The notes beneath the pieces were generated by a model. The model was not told the origin of the DNA, ran no database searches, and saw only the letters and a list, made by a program, of their open reading frames with translations. Shown in pieces: positions 16,486 to 26,451 of a stretch of DNA of 46,367 bases; within the stretch, counting starts at the first letter, position 1; each line of letters starts with the position of its first letter. Both the position numbers and the translations under genes were made by a program. This stretch comes from Rivularia sp. T60_A2020_040 (GTDB lineage: Bacteria > Cyanobacteriota > Cyanobacteriia > Cyanobacteriales > Nostocaceae), in contig JACYMD010000090.1 of the NCBI GenBank assembly GCA_015272215.1, positions 1 to 46,367 on the forward strand, in the 5' to 3' direction.

Positions 16486-16506
16486 TAGCTAATACAGATA
16501 ACTGAT

Positions 16507-16536
16507 GTAGAGACGTTGCAGTGCAACGTCTTTTTG
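16507..16536 (+). terminator. GTAGAGACG hairpin repeat acting as terminator
   Basis: AGACGTTGCA (16511-16520) pairs with TGCAACGTCT (16522-16531) and TTTT follows. It is a member of the repeat family also found after rtcB, psbA and hom. Here it has the form of a rho-independent terminator. Confidence 0.8.
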
Positions 16537-16655
16537 TATTTCCAGTTGTACGAGAATTTACTGAAAAAATTGTTAGACTTTGTTCTTATGTACCCGGAAA
16601 TAATTACTATTTTTAGTGCGAATCAATTTAAACTTATGGATTGGAGTTAATTATC

Positions 16656-16961
16656 TTACTTCCCACCATAATAAAAAGCGATTTCCTTATCCTTCAAAGG
16701 CGCAAAATCAGCTTCTTCAAGCATTTGATTAAGTTCAGCTTGAGAAATATGTTTAGCCCCAATTCTAACTATACGAGACCTCATAGTATTTTTTACACCA
16801 CTACGCTGTCTATTCCCTTCCAATCCCATGACTTTATGATATAAATCCAGTTTTTCCGGTTCAATAGGAGAACCATCCAAATCAATTCCTTTCGCAATAG
16901 CTTCGTCAACAGCATCCGCACCCTTGGTTGAGGCATCCATTTGATTCGTTTGAGCAGTCAT
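16656..16961 (-). CDS. Conserved cyanobacterial protein (DUF4090-like)
   Basis: The protein has 101 residues. After a variable start it has GADAVDEAIAKGIDLDG, then KLDLYHKVMGLEGNRQRSGV, MRSRIVRIGAKHISQAEL and LKDKEIAFYYGGK. I associate this pattern with the small cyanobacteria-specific DUF4090 family. Function unknown. It is soluble, mostly helical and has no membrane segment. It is convergent with the carotenoid oxygenase and monocistronic. Confidence 0.7.
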   Translation of the reverse strand: MTAQTNQMDASTKGADAVDEAIAKGIDLDGSPIEPEKLDLYHKVMGLEGNRQRSGVKNTMRSRIVRIGAKHISQAELNQMLEEADFAPLKDKEIAFYYGGK

Positions 16962-17141
16962 AGCAAAGAATTTTTATTTTCTGATTTAATTTATACGATT
17001 AAATTTTACCAGTTAGCGGTACCGCGACTAAACTTAGACCTTAACATTAACATTTAGATGCCGTAATTTTTCGTATGCACTTGTCAAGAATCGGGTCTAT
17101 AGTTTAATCTCAAAGCAATGCTATAGCAATATGGTGAAGCT

Positions 17142-17522
17142 ATGTCAGAGCGTCCTATTCCCGAACAAAAAAACCGTAGATTAGAAAGGGCTTTAAGCAA
17201 TACAATTGTCGATATATATTTTGGCACTTCTGAAAGTTGGCTGCGAGCTATTCTCCGGATGTGCATCTTCTCATTAGGCTACATAGATTCCGAGCCGGTG
17301 TTTATTGTTGAATGTCCCAACCAAGCTGTAGCAAAACGGTTAAGCCGCAAAACTTATCCTTTTAGAGAAATAGTCTATTACTTTACCGATAACCTACAAG
17401 CTGGCGATCGCACTTTATTTTGCTACCAAGAATTAAAAAATGGTTCGTGGCAATGCTTCGACACCAACAGCAATTCTTGGAAAAACTGGAACAGTCTATA
17501 TATCCCCCAACACTTGATTTGA
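17142..17522 (+). CDS. Conserved hypothetical protein (126 aa)
   Basis: ATG 17142 lies a few bases after GGTGAAG, and the frame encodes 126 residues. The sequence is mixed alpha/beta with several aromatic residues (EIVYYFTDN, SWQCFDTNSNSWKNWNSLYIP). It has no signal peptide, membrane span or recognised motif. Codon use matches neighbouring genes. It stands alone and ends before a short GGGAATT repeat. Confidence 0.6.
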   Translation: MSERPIPEQKNRRLERALSNTIVDIYFGTSESWLRAILRMCIFSLGYIDSEPVFIVECPNQAVAKRLSRKTYPFREIVYYFTDNLQAGDRTLFCYQELKNGSWQCFDTNSNSWKNWNSLYIPQHLI

Positions 17523-17526
17523 CAAG

Positions 17527-17553
17527 ATTGGGAATTGGGAATTGGGAATTGGA
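17527..17553. repeat. GGGAATT tandem repeat
   Basis: Three to four consecutive GGGAATT units lie just after the 126-residue gene. They are STRR-type. Confidence 0.75.
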
Positions 17554-17600
17554 AGTTATGAGTTAATAATTATCTATCCCCCCATCCCCTTCCCCATCTC

Positions 17601-17864
17601 TTACTCCTTCCGACTTACTAACCCACCGAAAAAGGCACCTAAAACACTTCCAGTCCAAATTCCCGTAGTGCTACCTTGCCACATTGCACCTGGTGCCACT
17701 ACGAATTTACAACCTGTTTTAAATAACTCCCAACGCTGGTTTTGACAATTTTGACTGTGAGCTTGTACGCTAATTTGTCCTCCAACATAACCGCCGAAAA
17801 AGCCAGATGCAAGGGCTAAAAAAGTACAAACTAATAATCTTTTTCGTGATGATTGTTTACTCAT
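17601..17864 (-). CDS. Small membrane protein with glycine-rich spans
   Basis: The best start is the ATG at 17864 (MSKQSSRKRLLVCTFLALAS), giving 87 residues; an upstream start at 17894 would add an unlikely tail. One hydrophobic, Gly-rich segment (LLVCTFLALASGFFGGYVGGQIS) lies near the N-terminus. A second (TTGIWTGSVLGAFFGGLVS) lies at the C-terminus before a basic RKE. Two cysteines sit in the loop between them. Family and function not recognised. Confidence 0.6.
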   Translation of the reverse strand: MSKQSSRKRLLVCTFLALASGFFGGYVGGQISVQAHSQNCQNQRWELFKTGCKFVVAPGAMWQGSTTGIWTGSVLGAFFGGLVSRKE

Positions 17865-17917
17865 TGTTAGGAAATTGTTAGGAGTTAGTACCACCTGAGT
17901 TTGGAGTTAAAGTTAGC

Positions 17918-17976
17918 AATTACCAATTACCAATTACCAATTACCCATTACCAATTACCCATTACCAATTACCAAT
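17918..17976. repeat. AATTACCA / AATTACCC tandem repeat
   Basis: Seven or more alternating 7-8-base units end 6 bp from the ppc stop codon. It is the same family as 8830-8870. Confidence 0.85.
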
Positions 17977-17981
17977 TCTCA

Positions 17982-20900
17982 TCAACCAGTATTTCTCATC
18001 CCAGCGGCAATTCCGTTAATAGTTAACAGCGCACCTCTGAGCAATTCTCCTTTGCTGTAACGCGAGTGGATTACTCCAGAACTTGCGCTGGTTTTACTGT
18101 GTCGCAAACGTTTAAGTAAAGATACCTGAATAAATCCAAGAGGTACAATAGTACCATTTCTTAACTGTACCGAACGCTGTAAAACAGGATCTCCATCTAA
18201 AAGTCTTTCATGTCCGGTGATTTGTAAGACTAAATTTCTTGTCAGGTAGTATTCGCTGGAAATTTGGTTGAATACTCCATCAAAGCGCTGCTTATCTTCG
18301 GGTTTGGATAGTTCTTCTACATAGTGTCGAGCCATTTGTAAATCGACTTTTGCCAAGGTCATTTCTACTTTGGAAATCACCATTTTGAAAAATGGCCACT
18401 TTCTGTAGAAGCATTGTAGTAACTGTATGTGGTCGTCGGGGGCTTCGTTTAAAAATTCTTGTAAAGCTGTACCGACTCCGTACCATGCAGGTAGTAAAAA
18501 TCTGGTTTGTGTCCAGCTAAATACCCAAGGAATTGCCCGTAAACCGCTTAAACCCTTGTTACCCGACGGACGACGAGCGGGACGAGAACTGATTTGTAGT
18601 TGACTAATTTCTTCAATGGGCGTAACTTGATGAAAAAAGTCTATAAAATCGGGTTGTTCGTAAATTAAATCCCGATAATGCGATCGCGATCGCGCTGATA
18701 ATTCTTCCATAATATCGTTCCAGGGTTCGATATTGTCAAACCCAGCGCTGAGTAGACTGGCTTGGATTACCGCAGTGGTGATGGTTTCGAGATTGTACAG
18801 TGCCAAATTAGGTAAGGAGTATTTAGAAGCTAAAACTTCTCCTTGTTCGGTAATTTTGATCCGTCCGTTGATACTTTTACCTGGTTGGGCTAAAATTGCT
18901 TCGTAAGCGGGACCGCCACCGCGTCCGACTGAACCACCCCGTCCATGAAAGATTCGCACGCTTAAGCCATATTCTTCGGCGATTTGCTGCAATGATTTTT
19001 GGGCTTTGTGAATCTCCCAATTACTACTCAAAAAACCAGAGTCTTTATTACTATCGGAATACCCCAACATGATTTCTTGTAAGTTGGGATTTAAGGGAGA
19101 AACTGGGGAAGAAAATGCCTCTTTATCTCCTTGTCCCCTTGTCCCCTTGTCTTGTTGATAGGCTGCATATCCTCCCGCGAGTAGTGCGCGATACAGAGGA
19201 AGGGAAAACAAGTCTCGCATGACTTGTCTAGAACGCTGTAAGTCTTCTACTGTTTCAAATAAGGGGACTACTCGGATTGTACCGATGGCGGTTCCGGGAT
19301 CGTAAAGTCCTGCTTCTTTGGCTAAGAGTAATACTTCAAGTACGTCGCTGACCGAGCGACACATACTAATAATATAAGTTTGACAGATATTGCAACCAAA
19401 TTCTTGTTGTAGCGATCGCAATACACGCATCGTTTCTACAACTTCGTTGGTTTTATCTCCAAACGCCAACTGTGCGGGAATTAATGGTCTTCTGGTTTGC
19501 AGTTCTTCTATCAACCAAGCAATTTTCTGCTCTTCTGGTAGTTCTTCGTAATTTGTCTGTAAAATTCCGAGATATTCTAAAATTTCGCCGATTGCACTAC
19601 TGTGACGGGTTGATTCTTGGCGAATATCTAGTTGTGTCAAATTAAAGCCAAAAATTTCAACTTGAGTGAGCAGATTTTCTAACTGCTGACACTTTAAACC
19701 CGTTTGTGATAAGTTGCGTTGAATTAACCTTAAATCTGTTAAAAATTCAGCTTCGGAACGGTAAATTGGAGCTTTGTCGTCTTTGATAATTTCGCGCTTC
19801 CACAATGCTGAATTACGTTCCCGTGTATTTTCCAGTCGCTTGACTACATAAGCGAGTTTCAACCGATAAGGTTCCTGACGATAACGTAAAGCCAATGCAT
19901 CGTATACTCCGCTCATCTGAGACTGTTCGATTTCCAGGGATTCTAATAAGTCCGGTAGAACATCGCTCCAGTGCAGTGATACACTTAATAATTCAATTAA
20001 TGCTTTAGCGGATTCGATGTATTTTTCTAACACCATATGGCGTTGATAACAAGCCGTCTGCCAAGTTATTTCTGGTGTTACTGATGGATTCCCGTCTCTA
20101 TCGGAACCCACCCAAGAACCAAATTGACAAAAGCTTTTAATTGGTGGCTCAAGTCTAGGAAAGGTTGAATTCAAAGCGTATTTTAGACGCTCGTACAATT
20201 GCGGAATAGCATCAAACAATACCGATTGAAAATAGTGCAGCGCATAATCTACTTCATCCAGTACGCTGGGTTTAAACTGATGTAGTTCGTCGGTACGCCA
20301 CCATAAACGAATATCTTCTAATAATTGAGAGCGGAGTTGAGTTGTTTCCCAAGAATATCCCCCTGCGGTCATATTGCCAGAACGCTTTTCTGATGCATCG
20401 AGTTTTTGCAGTAAATCTACTACTCGTCGCTGTTTATCTCGAATCGTTGGACGGACGATTTCAGTCGGGTGAGCTGTAAACACTAAACCCACGTCCAATT
20501 GTGCAATTAAGCGTTGAATTTGTCCGGGTGGTACGTTTAATTTAAATAACTTAGGAAATAATTCGGCGAAGGTTCCTTTGTCTTTTATGTTAGGTTTGGC
20601 TTGCCAATTTTTGACTAATAAATCTGCATTAACTCCATCGTTTAAATGAACTTCCTCTTGCTGGTGATTGCTCGAATAAATAATATTGGGTAAAGTTTCT
20701 GTTTCCCCATCTTCTTCATAGCGAGTCAATTGTTGCTGCTGTTCGTAGTCTTGTTCTACGATGTTGATCAACTGAAAATACAAAGCAAATCCACGAGCTG
20801 CCCTAATTGCTTCATTAATATTTAATTGTTCAATTAAGCTCGATACTGAAGCCGCTTGGTTATCCGTTGCTTGTCCTTCTGGGGAACATAAATCGCGTAA

Positions 20901-21053
20901 CTGTTTGAGGAGATCTACCATTTGTTGTCCGCATTCTTCGCGGAGAACCAATTCCCACATTTCCTCAACGATTTGCAAGCGATGGCGCAAAAACAAATCT
21001 GATGCGGGGTAGATACTTACAGCCTGAGTCGAAGGGTATAAAACGGTACTCAT
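17982..21053 (-). CDS. ppc: Phosphoenolpyruvate carboxylase
   Basis: The enzyme carboxylates PEP with bicarbonate to oxaloacetate, feeding the TCA branch and amino acids. At 1023 residues it is full length. TAHPTE holds the catalytic His195. [46 protein letters not shown] (His703), [10 protein letters not shown] and [13 protein letters not shown] are present, and the conserved C-terminus ends MRNTG. Between the segments [10 protein letters not shown] and [10 protein letters not shown] there is an insertion of about 25 residues (633-657), [14 protein letters not shown]..., encoded by CCTTGTCCC tandem repeats. It sits just before the conserved [11 protein letters not shown] loop. The gene is monocistronic; upstream is a small gene on the same strand. 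Confidence 0.96.
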   Translation of the reverse strand: MSTVLYPSTQAVSIYPASDLFLRHRLQIVEEMWELVLREECGQQMVDLLKQLRDLCSPEGQATDNQAASVSSLIEQLNINEAIRAARGFALYFQLINIVEQDYEQQQQLTRYEEDGETETLPNIIYSSNHQQEEVHLNDGVNADLLVKNWQAKPNIKDKGTFAELFPKLFKLNVPPGQIQRLIAQLDVGLVFTAHPTEIVRPTIRDKQRRVVDLLQKLDASEKRSGNMTAGGYSWETTQLRSQLLEDIRLWWRTDELHQFKPSVLDEVDYALHYFQSVLFDAIPQLYERLKYALNSTFPRLEPPIKSFCQFGSWVGSDRDGNPSVTPEITWQTACYQRHMVLEKYIESAKALIELLSVSLHWSDVLPDLLESLEIEQSQMSGVYDALALRYRQEPYRLKLAYVVKRLENTRERNSALWKREIIKDDKAPIYRSEAEFLTDLRLIQRNLSQTGLKCQQLENLLTQVEIFGFNLTQLDIRQESTRHSSAIGEILEYLGILQTNYEELPEEQKIAWLIEELQTRRPLIPAQLAFGDKTNEVVETMRVLRSLQQEFGCNICQTYIISMCRSVSDVLEVLLLAKEAGLYDPGTAIGTIRVVPLFETVEDLQRSRQVMRDLFSLPLYRALLAGGYAAYQQDKGTRGQGDKEAFSSPVSPLNPNLQEIMLGYSDSNKDSGFLSSNWEIHKAQKSLQQIAEEYGLSVRIFHGRGGSVGRGGGPAYEAILAQPGKSINGRIKITEQGEVLASKYSLPNLALYNLETITTAVIQASLLSAGFDNIEPWNDIMEELSARSRSHYRDLIYEQPDFIDFFHQVTPIEEISQLQISSRPARRPSGNKGLSGLRAIPWVFSWTQTRFLLPAWYGVGTALQEFLNEAPDDHIQLLQCFYRKWPFFKMVISKVEMTLAKVDLQMARHYVEELSKPEDKQRFDGVFNQISSEYYLTRNLVLQITGHERLLDGDPVLQRSVQLRNGTIVPLGFIQVSLLKRLRHSKTSASSGVIHSRYSKGELLRGALLTINGIAAGMRNTG

Positions 21054-21171
21054 ATCCTAAATAATATATAGAGCTGATTACTGTTTATTATTTTTTCGTG
21101 GTTCTGCACCCACATCTCATCAACTTTCCATCCAAATACGGGTTAATACTTTTTATACTGCGTATCCTGCT

Positions 21172-21405
21172 TTAATCTGCCGAATTTGAAATTGGAAAAT
21201 CAAGTAGAGGTAGGCGTTCGCCACGAAATAATTCTTCACTGGCTTGTCCTACGGCTATGAGTGCTTCTCGCGTAGCTTTTTCTGCTAATACTAATGTTAG
21301 GACAGAAACGGTACCAGCTTGCAGGATGACGGACTGGGGAATTGAGAATAAGCCCAAATTTAATTCGGCTTGAGATGACTTAGAATTAACAGACTCAGGT
21401 GACAT
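21172..21405 (-). CDS. Small conserved hypothetical protein
   Basis: From the inner ATG (MSPESVNSKSS) the product has 77 residues; a longer start at 21447 is possible. It contains a hydrophobic helix-forming stretch, LFSIPQSVILQAGTVSVLTLVLAEKATREAL, and a tail, GQASEELFRGERLPLLDFP. It may be a peripheral membrane or small soluble protein. Family not recognised. It lies upstream of ppc on the same strand with a 118-bp gap, so co-transcription is possible. Confidence 0.5.
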   Translation of the reverse strand: MSPESVNSKSSQAELNLGLFSIPQSVILQAGTVSVLTLVLAEKATREALIAVGQASEELFRGERLPLLDFPISNSAD

Positions 21406-21640
21406 AGATATTTTTGACGATGCAGTAAGATAAGTTAAATAAAACACAAAAATTCACAAATGGAGAGCTTAATCGTTATTTACTCCGTTAATATGGGCAA
21501 ATTAAATCAGTCAACAAGTAAACCAATCAGATCGCAAAAGTGTTAAGAAAAACTTCCTAGCTAAATAGTTCGATTATTCTAGTTTACTAGTACTCGCCAG
21601 CCCTTTGTGCGTCTGCTCAATTTCTTTTCGTCCACAACAG

Positions 21641-24556
21641 ATGAAAACAGCCTTTATACAAACCCAACAATCATTAGCACAGTGGGTAAGCCAAGCAACA
21701 GGAATCAACTCTTTGGGGGTAAAAGTCCGGTTGCGAGGAAATGACCTGCACATTCTGTGTGAATCACAATCTGGACCTGCTCGCTGGCAAACTTTATCCG
21801 ATTTGCTTAAAGCACTACAGCAAACTGATTTAGATGCGTTAGCAAAAAGCGAACAGTCTTCAATATACCAAGTTTTCGTTTATGGAAAGAAAAAAAGCGA
21901 AAAACGCCCCGAATGGTGTCACAAGGTTTACTTAAATCAACTTGACAAGCATTTAGAAGAGGTAAATCTGGCGCTTTTAACAGCCCATAAGCCAAGCGGA
22001 GCGCTAATTCTATCGAACGAAAGTTTAGCCCGTCAAGGAGATCCTTCGGCAATTGCTCGCTATCTTAGCGAAACCCTGAGTACTTTTGGTGTAGCAGTCC
22101 AAGTCAAGGTCAGAAAACAACAGCCATCAGACAGCATTGCTGAAAATAAAAGCCGTTTATGGGTGTTTTGTCAATCAAATTACACACCAGATCCATCTTT
22201 AATTGCTGAACCTGTAGCAGCGAAATTACGACATCTGAAGTTATTGGGCTATCAAGATGCAGTTATTTCTACACAAGTTGTTGGCGAAACTCAACCAGAT
22301 TGGCTGCTGCTGATTGATTTAACACCCCCAGAGGTGATGCTCAAGGAATGGGCTAGGTGGGGAGATGTACAAGCTATTGTCAGGCTTTTAAACCTGGGAT
22401 TTGCTAATTCTAAGGTGGAGGTGCAAGCTTCTTTACAAGATTCAACGCTACATATATTTTGTACCCCAGGATCTGAATCTTCAGAAGCTTCAGTAATTCC
22501 ACTTAAAACATTGTGTTTAGATAAAATTGTTCCGACTTTAGAAGCACTAGCTCCCCAAGGTATATTATCGGCAGCGATTTACGGACAACAAACAGTTTCA
22601 TCTTCCGAACCCGCTTGGATCGATTGGCTGTCTTTACCAGCTAAGGAGCATCCCGCTTTAGCAACAGCACCGATTGAATTAGCTAATTCTGGCGATATTG
22701 AAGCAATTACTTTTTTACTGCAACGTTTACTCAATCCCAATTTAGACAACCGTTTAAAAACTGGCGGTATTCGCGTAATTTTGCGGCGTAAACAAGATTT
22801 ATTACACATCATGTGCGATGCTCCAGTATGTCCAGCACGCAAACAAGTAGCTGCCAAGGTGATTAATTTTATTAACCATTTGCAGTTGTCGGACCTTGGA
22901 GGAGTGCGCGTTTACGGACGACGTGCCGGTAATAAAAAACCATTTTGGCAATCAGGTAGGGATTTTAAGCAGCGTCAACGAGTAGTACCCGAAGCGACTC
23001 CAGAATTTGCTGCAACTTCCGCCTACGTACAGGAGCTGTTACCCAACGACAACGAATCTGTATTACGTCCCGATTTAACCACCGAAGAAATCCATGCATT
23101 TGTTACTAATGTAACCAAAGATTGGGGTGAAACTGTCAAAAACTGGTTTTTAAGAACCCAGTTATTTATTGAAAAACAGCCATCTGAATCAAATTCGCAA
23201 ACAAAACTTCGTCGCCTTGCTTTAGTTTGGGGTAGCCTGGGATTATTACTCAGTTTACAAACTGATTGGCTAATAGGTTCAATTTTGACTACTTTTGCAT
23301 CCCCAACTGCAACAGTTACTCAATCCCAGCCAAATACAAGCACCGAAGAAACAAAAACGGCGTATCTTTCCAACACCAGCCAAGAAAAACCCAACCCTAA
23401 CTCAAACTCAGTATTTAACGGTTCTAACTTCACCACCCAAAACAACTCCAACCGAGGTAAAGCAACAGCAACCGCTATACTTTTAGCAGCGCGATCGCAA
23501 CTTCCCAGTTTTAATGCTCGGCAGTTAGATGAACAATTGGCGTTATATAAACAGCGTCTGCTAAAAAATGGTGCGCCACCCGATGTATTAATTATCGGTT
23601 CTTCCCGTGCTTTACGAGGTATAGATCCAGATGCCTTGAAAAAGGGTTTAGCAACAGAAGGTTATCCAGATGTTGATGTTTTTAATTTCGGTATTAACGG
23701 TGCCACAGCCCAAGTTGTAGATTTTGTGATTCGTCGCGTGCTTCAGCCATCGGAATTACCTCATACAATTATCTGGGCAGATGGTTCTCGTGCCTTTAAT
23801 AGCGGTAGGGGAGATAATACCTTTGATACGATCGCCGCATCACCTGGTTATCAATATGCTCTCAAAACATCTTTAGCACGAGTTGGCTCTACAAATACCC
23901 CAAAAACTGCCAGAGAAGCAGAAATTGCCAAACAAAAAAATAATGGCTATGAAATTATTAACGATAAATTAAGTCAAGGATTTGCCACTATTTCAAATTC
24001 CTACCACAAACGCGACCAATTAAAAACTCAAATTAACAAAATATATAAATCTCTACCGATAATTAGGGCTTTGAAGACAGATTATACAAGGGATTCAACA
24101 AATCTTTCTGAAGATGTTGACAATTACGCAGTAGACTTTGACGGATTTTTACCTTTATCCATCCGCTTTGAACCCAATACTTATTATCAAAAGCACCCAA
24201 GAGTTGCGGGTAATTACGATCAAGATTATCAAAGTTTTGATTTAATTGGCGAGCAAAATGCAGCTTTACAAGCATTACTCAACTACACAGAATCTCAAAA
24301 TATAAATCTAGTGTTCGTAAATATGCCCTTGACGGCAGATTATTTAGATCCTGTACGTACCAAATACGAACAAAAGTTTGAGGAATATATGCTGAGTTTT
24401 GCAAATCGTTCCAACTTCGTTTACCGCAACTTAAGTCAAATATGGCTGGAAGCCAACGATTATTTTTCCGATCCCAGTCACCTCAACCGTTACGGTGCAT
24501 ACGAAGTATCTAAAAAACTCGCCAAAGATCCGATGATTCCCTGGAGTGGGAAGTAA
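21641..24556 (+). CDS. Multi-domain protein: repeated N-terminal modules, membrane span, SGNH/DUF1574-like domain
   Basis: From ATG 21641 the protein has 971 residues; an upstream TTG is less likely. Residues 1-470 hold about four degenerate copies of a 100-120-residue module. Its marks are a VKVRLRGNDLHILCES-type strand pair and a final VYGRRAGNKKPFW-type segment. A single hydrophobic span (LALVWGSLGLLLSLQTDW) follows near residue 530. Then comes an SGNH-hydrolase-like domain of DUF1574 type, with IIGSSRALRGID (Ser654) and C-terminal DPSH (Asp944, His947). These resemble the catalytic residues of AlgX/AlgJ-type polysaccharide acetyltransferases. The adjacent MBOAT gene supports O-acetylation of an extracellular glycan, as in alginate systems. 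The repeat modules are unexplained. Confidence 0.72.
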   Translation: MKTAFIQTQQSLAQWVSQATGINSLGVKVRLRGNDLHILCESQSGPARWQTLSDLLKALQQTDLDALAKSEQSSIYQVFVYGKKKSEKRPEWCHKVYLNQLDKHLEEVNLALLTAHKPSGALILSNESLARQGDPSAIARYLSETLSTFGVAVQVKVRKQQPSDSIAENKSRLWVFCQSNYTPDPSLIAEPVAAKLRHLKLLGYQDAVISTQVVGETQPDWLLLIDLTPPEVMLKEWARWGDVQAIVRLLNLGFANSKVEVQASLQDSTLHIFCTPGSESSEASVIPLKTLCLDKIVPTLEALAPQGILSAAIYGQQTVSSSEPAWIDWLSLPAKEHPALATAPIELANSGDIEAITFLLQRLLNPNLDNRLKTGGIRVILRRKQDLLHIMCDAPVCPARKQVAAKVINFINHLQLSDLGGVRVYGRRAGNKKPFWQSGRDFKQRQRVVPEATPEFAATSAYVQELLPNDNESVLRPDLTTEEIHAFVTNVTKDWGETVKNWFLRTQLFIEKQPSESNSQTKLRRLALVWGSLGLLLSLQTDWLIGSILTTFASPTATVTQSQPNTSTEETKTAYLSNTSQEKPNPNSNSVFNGSNFTTQNNSNRGKATATAILLAARSQLPSFNARQLDEQLALYKQRLLKNGAPPDVLIIGSSRALRGIDPDALKKGLATEGYPDVDVFNFGINGATAQVVDFVIRRVLQPSELPHTIIWADGSRAFNSGRGDNTFDTIAASPGYQYALKTSLARVGSTNTPKTAREAEIAKQKNNGYEIINDKLSQGFATISNSYHKRDQLKTQINKIYKSLPIIRALKTDYTRDSTNLSEDVDNYAVDFDGFLPLSIRFEPNTYYQKHPRVAGNYDQDYQSFDLIGEQNAALQALLNYTESQNINLVFVNMPLTADYLDPVRTKYEQKFEEYMLSFANRSNFVYRNLSQIWLEANDYFSDPSHLNRYGAYEVSKKLAKDPMIPWSGK

Positions 24557-24690
24557 GAAGAAGATGGGGAGATAAGGGGATGGGGAGACAAGGGGATGGG
24601 GAGAGGTTTTATCCACCAACAACTATCAACTGTCAACTATTAACCATCAACTGTCAACTGTCAACTGTCAACTGTCAACTGTCAACTAAC
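24557..24690. repeat. GGGGAGA... and CAACTGT tandem repeats between the acetylation genes
   Basis: A purine-rich part (GGGGATGGGGAGA units) is followed by about nine CAACTGT heptamers, the reverse complement of the 7191-7253 array. It separates the SGNH gene from the MBOAT start by 140 bp. The reading frame stays open through the array, but the first real Met is after it. Confidence 0.85.
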
Positions 24691-24696
24691 TCAAAG

Positions 24697-26202
24697 ATGA
24701 ATTTCATTTCCTTTGCCTACGGACTATTTTTACTGAGCGTATTGGGAATTTATTGGTCTGTAGAACAACAAAGGTTGCGACTGTGGACTTTAATAATTGC
24801 CAGCTTAATTTTTTATGCGTCTAACCAAATTTACTATGTACCGTTGTTGTTGACGCTAACTTATATTAATTTTCGTTTGGGGTTAGCCCTCGGACAAAAT
24901 ACTTCTCCCGGAAAACATACTCTTGATTGGCGAATTTCTAATGAGCAGTGGCAATTTGCTCAAGCTGATTGGAATCGTCATCGTTTGAAAGTTTTATGGC
25001 TGGGTATTAGTTTAAATATTCTGTTGCTATTTGGTTTCAAGTATTTGCCGCCTTTATTCAACTTCTTTAATCCCAGCGTTGCTCATCCTGTGGGAAGTGG
25101 AAGTACTTTTAAAGCGATAGCACCATTAGGGATATCATTTTTCACTTTTGAGTGTATTGCTTATCTAGTAGATGTTTATCGCGGCGCACCTGCTGCGGAG
25201 CAGTTTATTCTATTTGCTAGTTACAAATCTTTCTTCGCCAAGTTGATTTCGGGTCCGATTACTCGCTACCATCATTTGGAGAACCAGTTTAATCATCTGA
25301 AGTTTCCTCATGCCAATACTATCGCTGAAGGCTTGTGGTTAATTGCTAGGGGTGCGGCAAAAAAAGCTCTTTTAGCAGATAATTTAGGAATTTTTGTAGA
25401 TTTAGCTTTTAGCAGCTTGCAAAGAGCGGGTAGCCTCGATTTGTGGTTGGCTACTTTTGCTTATGGCTTACAACTATATTTAGATTTTAGCGGTTATGTA
25501 GATATTGCTCGTGGTAGTGCTTTGCTTTTCGGTTTAGTGTTGCCAGAAAATTTCAATCATCCTTATTTCAGCACGAGTATTGCCGACTTTTGGCGACGCT
25601 GGCACATGACTTTAGGTGATTGGCTGCGTAATTACCTTTACTTTCCTCTCGGAGGTTCCCGTAAAGGTTTAACTCGCACCTGCTTCAACTTAATGATTGT
25701 TATGGTTATCGCCGGAATCTGGCATGATGCAGCTTTAGGATGGCTTGTTTGGGGTGCTTATCACGGTTTTGCATTAGTCGTACACCGTTTAACTGATGTG
25801 ATTAGCGATCGATTTGAACCTTTAGAAAATTTTTGGCAAAATCCCGCAGGGGTAATTTTAGCTTGGCTGCTTACTCAGTTAATGGTTTTCACTTCATGGA
25901 TATGGTTCCGCTTACCTAATTTACAAGATTCTTGGTTAGTAATTACCCATCTGTGGAGTCGTCCTGCCGATGCACAATTTGCCCAAAAAGTCTATATAGA
26001 AGCTCTGAATATTAGTCAATATCAATTAGCTGCGTTATTAATTGGTATTGCAACTGCTATGGGCATCAGCTACACCTTCAGCAATCGTCTCAAACTAGAG
26101 CTTAATTGGCATTTAAAACTCCTATTCATCCCACTATGCCTCTGGGCAGTTTGGGTTTTAGCCCCCGAAGGTCGATTACCTTATATATACTTTGATTTTT
26201 AA
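24697..26202 (+). CDS. MBOAT O-acyltransferase (AlgI/DltB family)
   Basis: The protein has 501 residues from ATG 24697 (MNFISFAYGLFLLSVLGIYW) and is a polytopic membrane protein. It carries the MBOAT signatures PLGISFFTFECIAYLVDVYRG, GPITRY and DFWRRWHMTLGDWLRNYLYFPLGGSRKG (His303). The catalytic His343 is in IAGIWHDAALGWLVWGAYHG. AlgI-type members pass acetyl groups across the membrane to a periplasmic SGNH partner, which fits the gene just upstream. The target glycan (exopolysaccharide, heterocyst envelope or sheath) cannot be told from here. A frame extension to 24580 runs through repeat DNA and is not a believable start. Confidence 0.9.
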   Translation: MNFISFAYGLFLLSVLGIYWSVEQQRLRLWTLIIASLIFYASNQIYYVPLLLTLTYINFRLGLALGQNTSPGKHTLDWRISNEQWQFAQADWNRHRLKVLWLGISLNILLLFGFKYLPPLFNFFNPSVAHPVGSGSTFKAIAPLGISFFTFECIAYLVDVYRGAPAAEQFILFASYKSFFAKLISGPITRYHHLENQFNHLKFPHANTIAEGLWLIARGAAKKALLADNLGIFVDLAFSSLQRAGSLDLWLATFAYGLQLYLDFSGYVDIARGSALLFGLVLPENFNHPYFSTSIADFWRRWHMTLGDWLRNYLYFPLGGSRKGLTRTCFNLMIVMVIAGIWHDAALGWLVWGAYHGFALVVHRLTDVISDRFEPLENFWQNPAGVILAWLLTQLMVFTSWIWFRLPNLQDSWLVITHLWSRPADAQFAQKVYIEALNISQYQLAALLIGIATAMGISYTFSNRLKLELNWHLKLLFIPLCLWAVWVLAPEGRLPYIYFDF

Positions 26203-26209
26203 ATTTAGG

Positions 26210-26306
26210 GAATTGGTAATGGGTAATGGGTAATGGGTAATGGGTGATGGGTAATTGGTTAATTAATAACTCAAAACTCAAAACTCAAAACTCCTAACTC
26301 AAAACT
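26210..26306. repeat. GGTAATG and CAAAACT tandem repeats upstream of psbA
   Basis: Six GGTAATG-like heptamers are followed by four AAAACTC units. They lie between the acyltransferase stop and the psbA leader. Confidence 0.85.
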
Positions 26307-26451
26307 TTATATAAAATTTACTTATATCTTAAATAAGTGATAAATATTTAAGCAAATGCTCCTAAGTGAATAAACTAATGTATATTGATAAATAAGAGGC
26401 AAGAGAAATCGCGCCTAATTATAAAACAAATAAAAAGCAATTATCCGAACC

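Noticed and set aside
24580-24696. N-terminal extension of the MBOAT protein
   Set aside because: It would be translated from CAACTGT repeats (QLLTINCQLS...), with no real start; ATG 24697 fits the family N-terminus.
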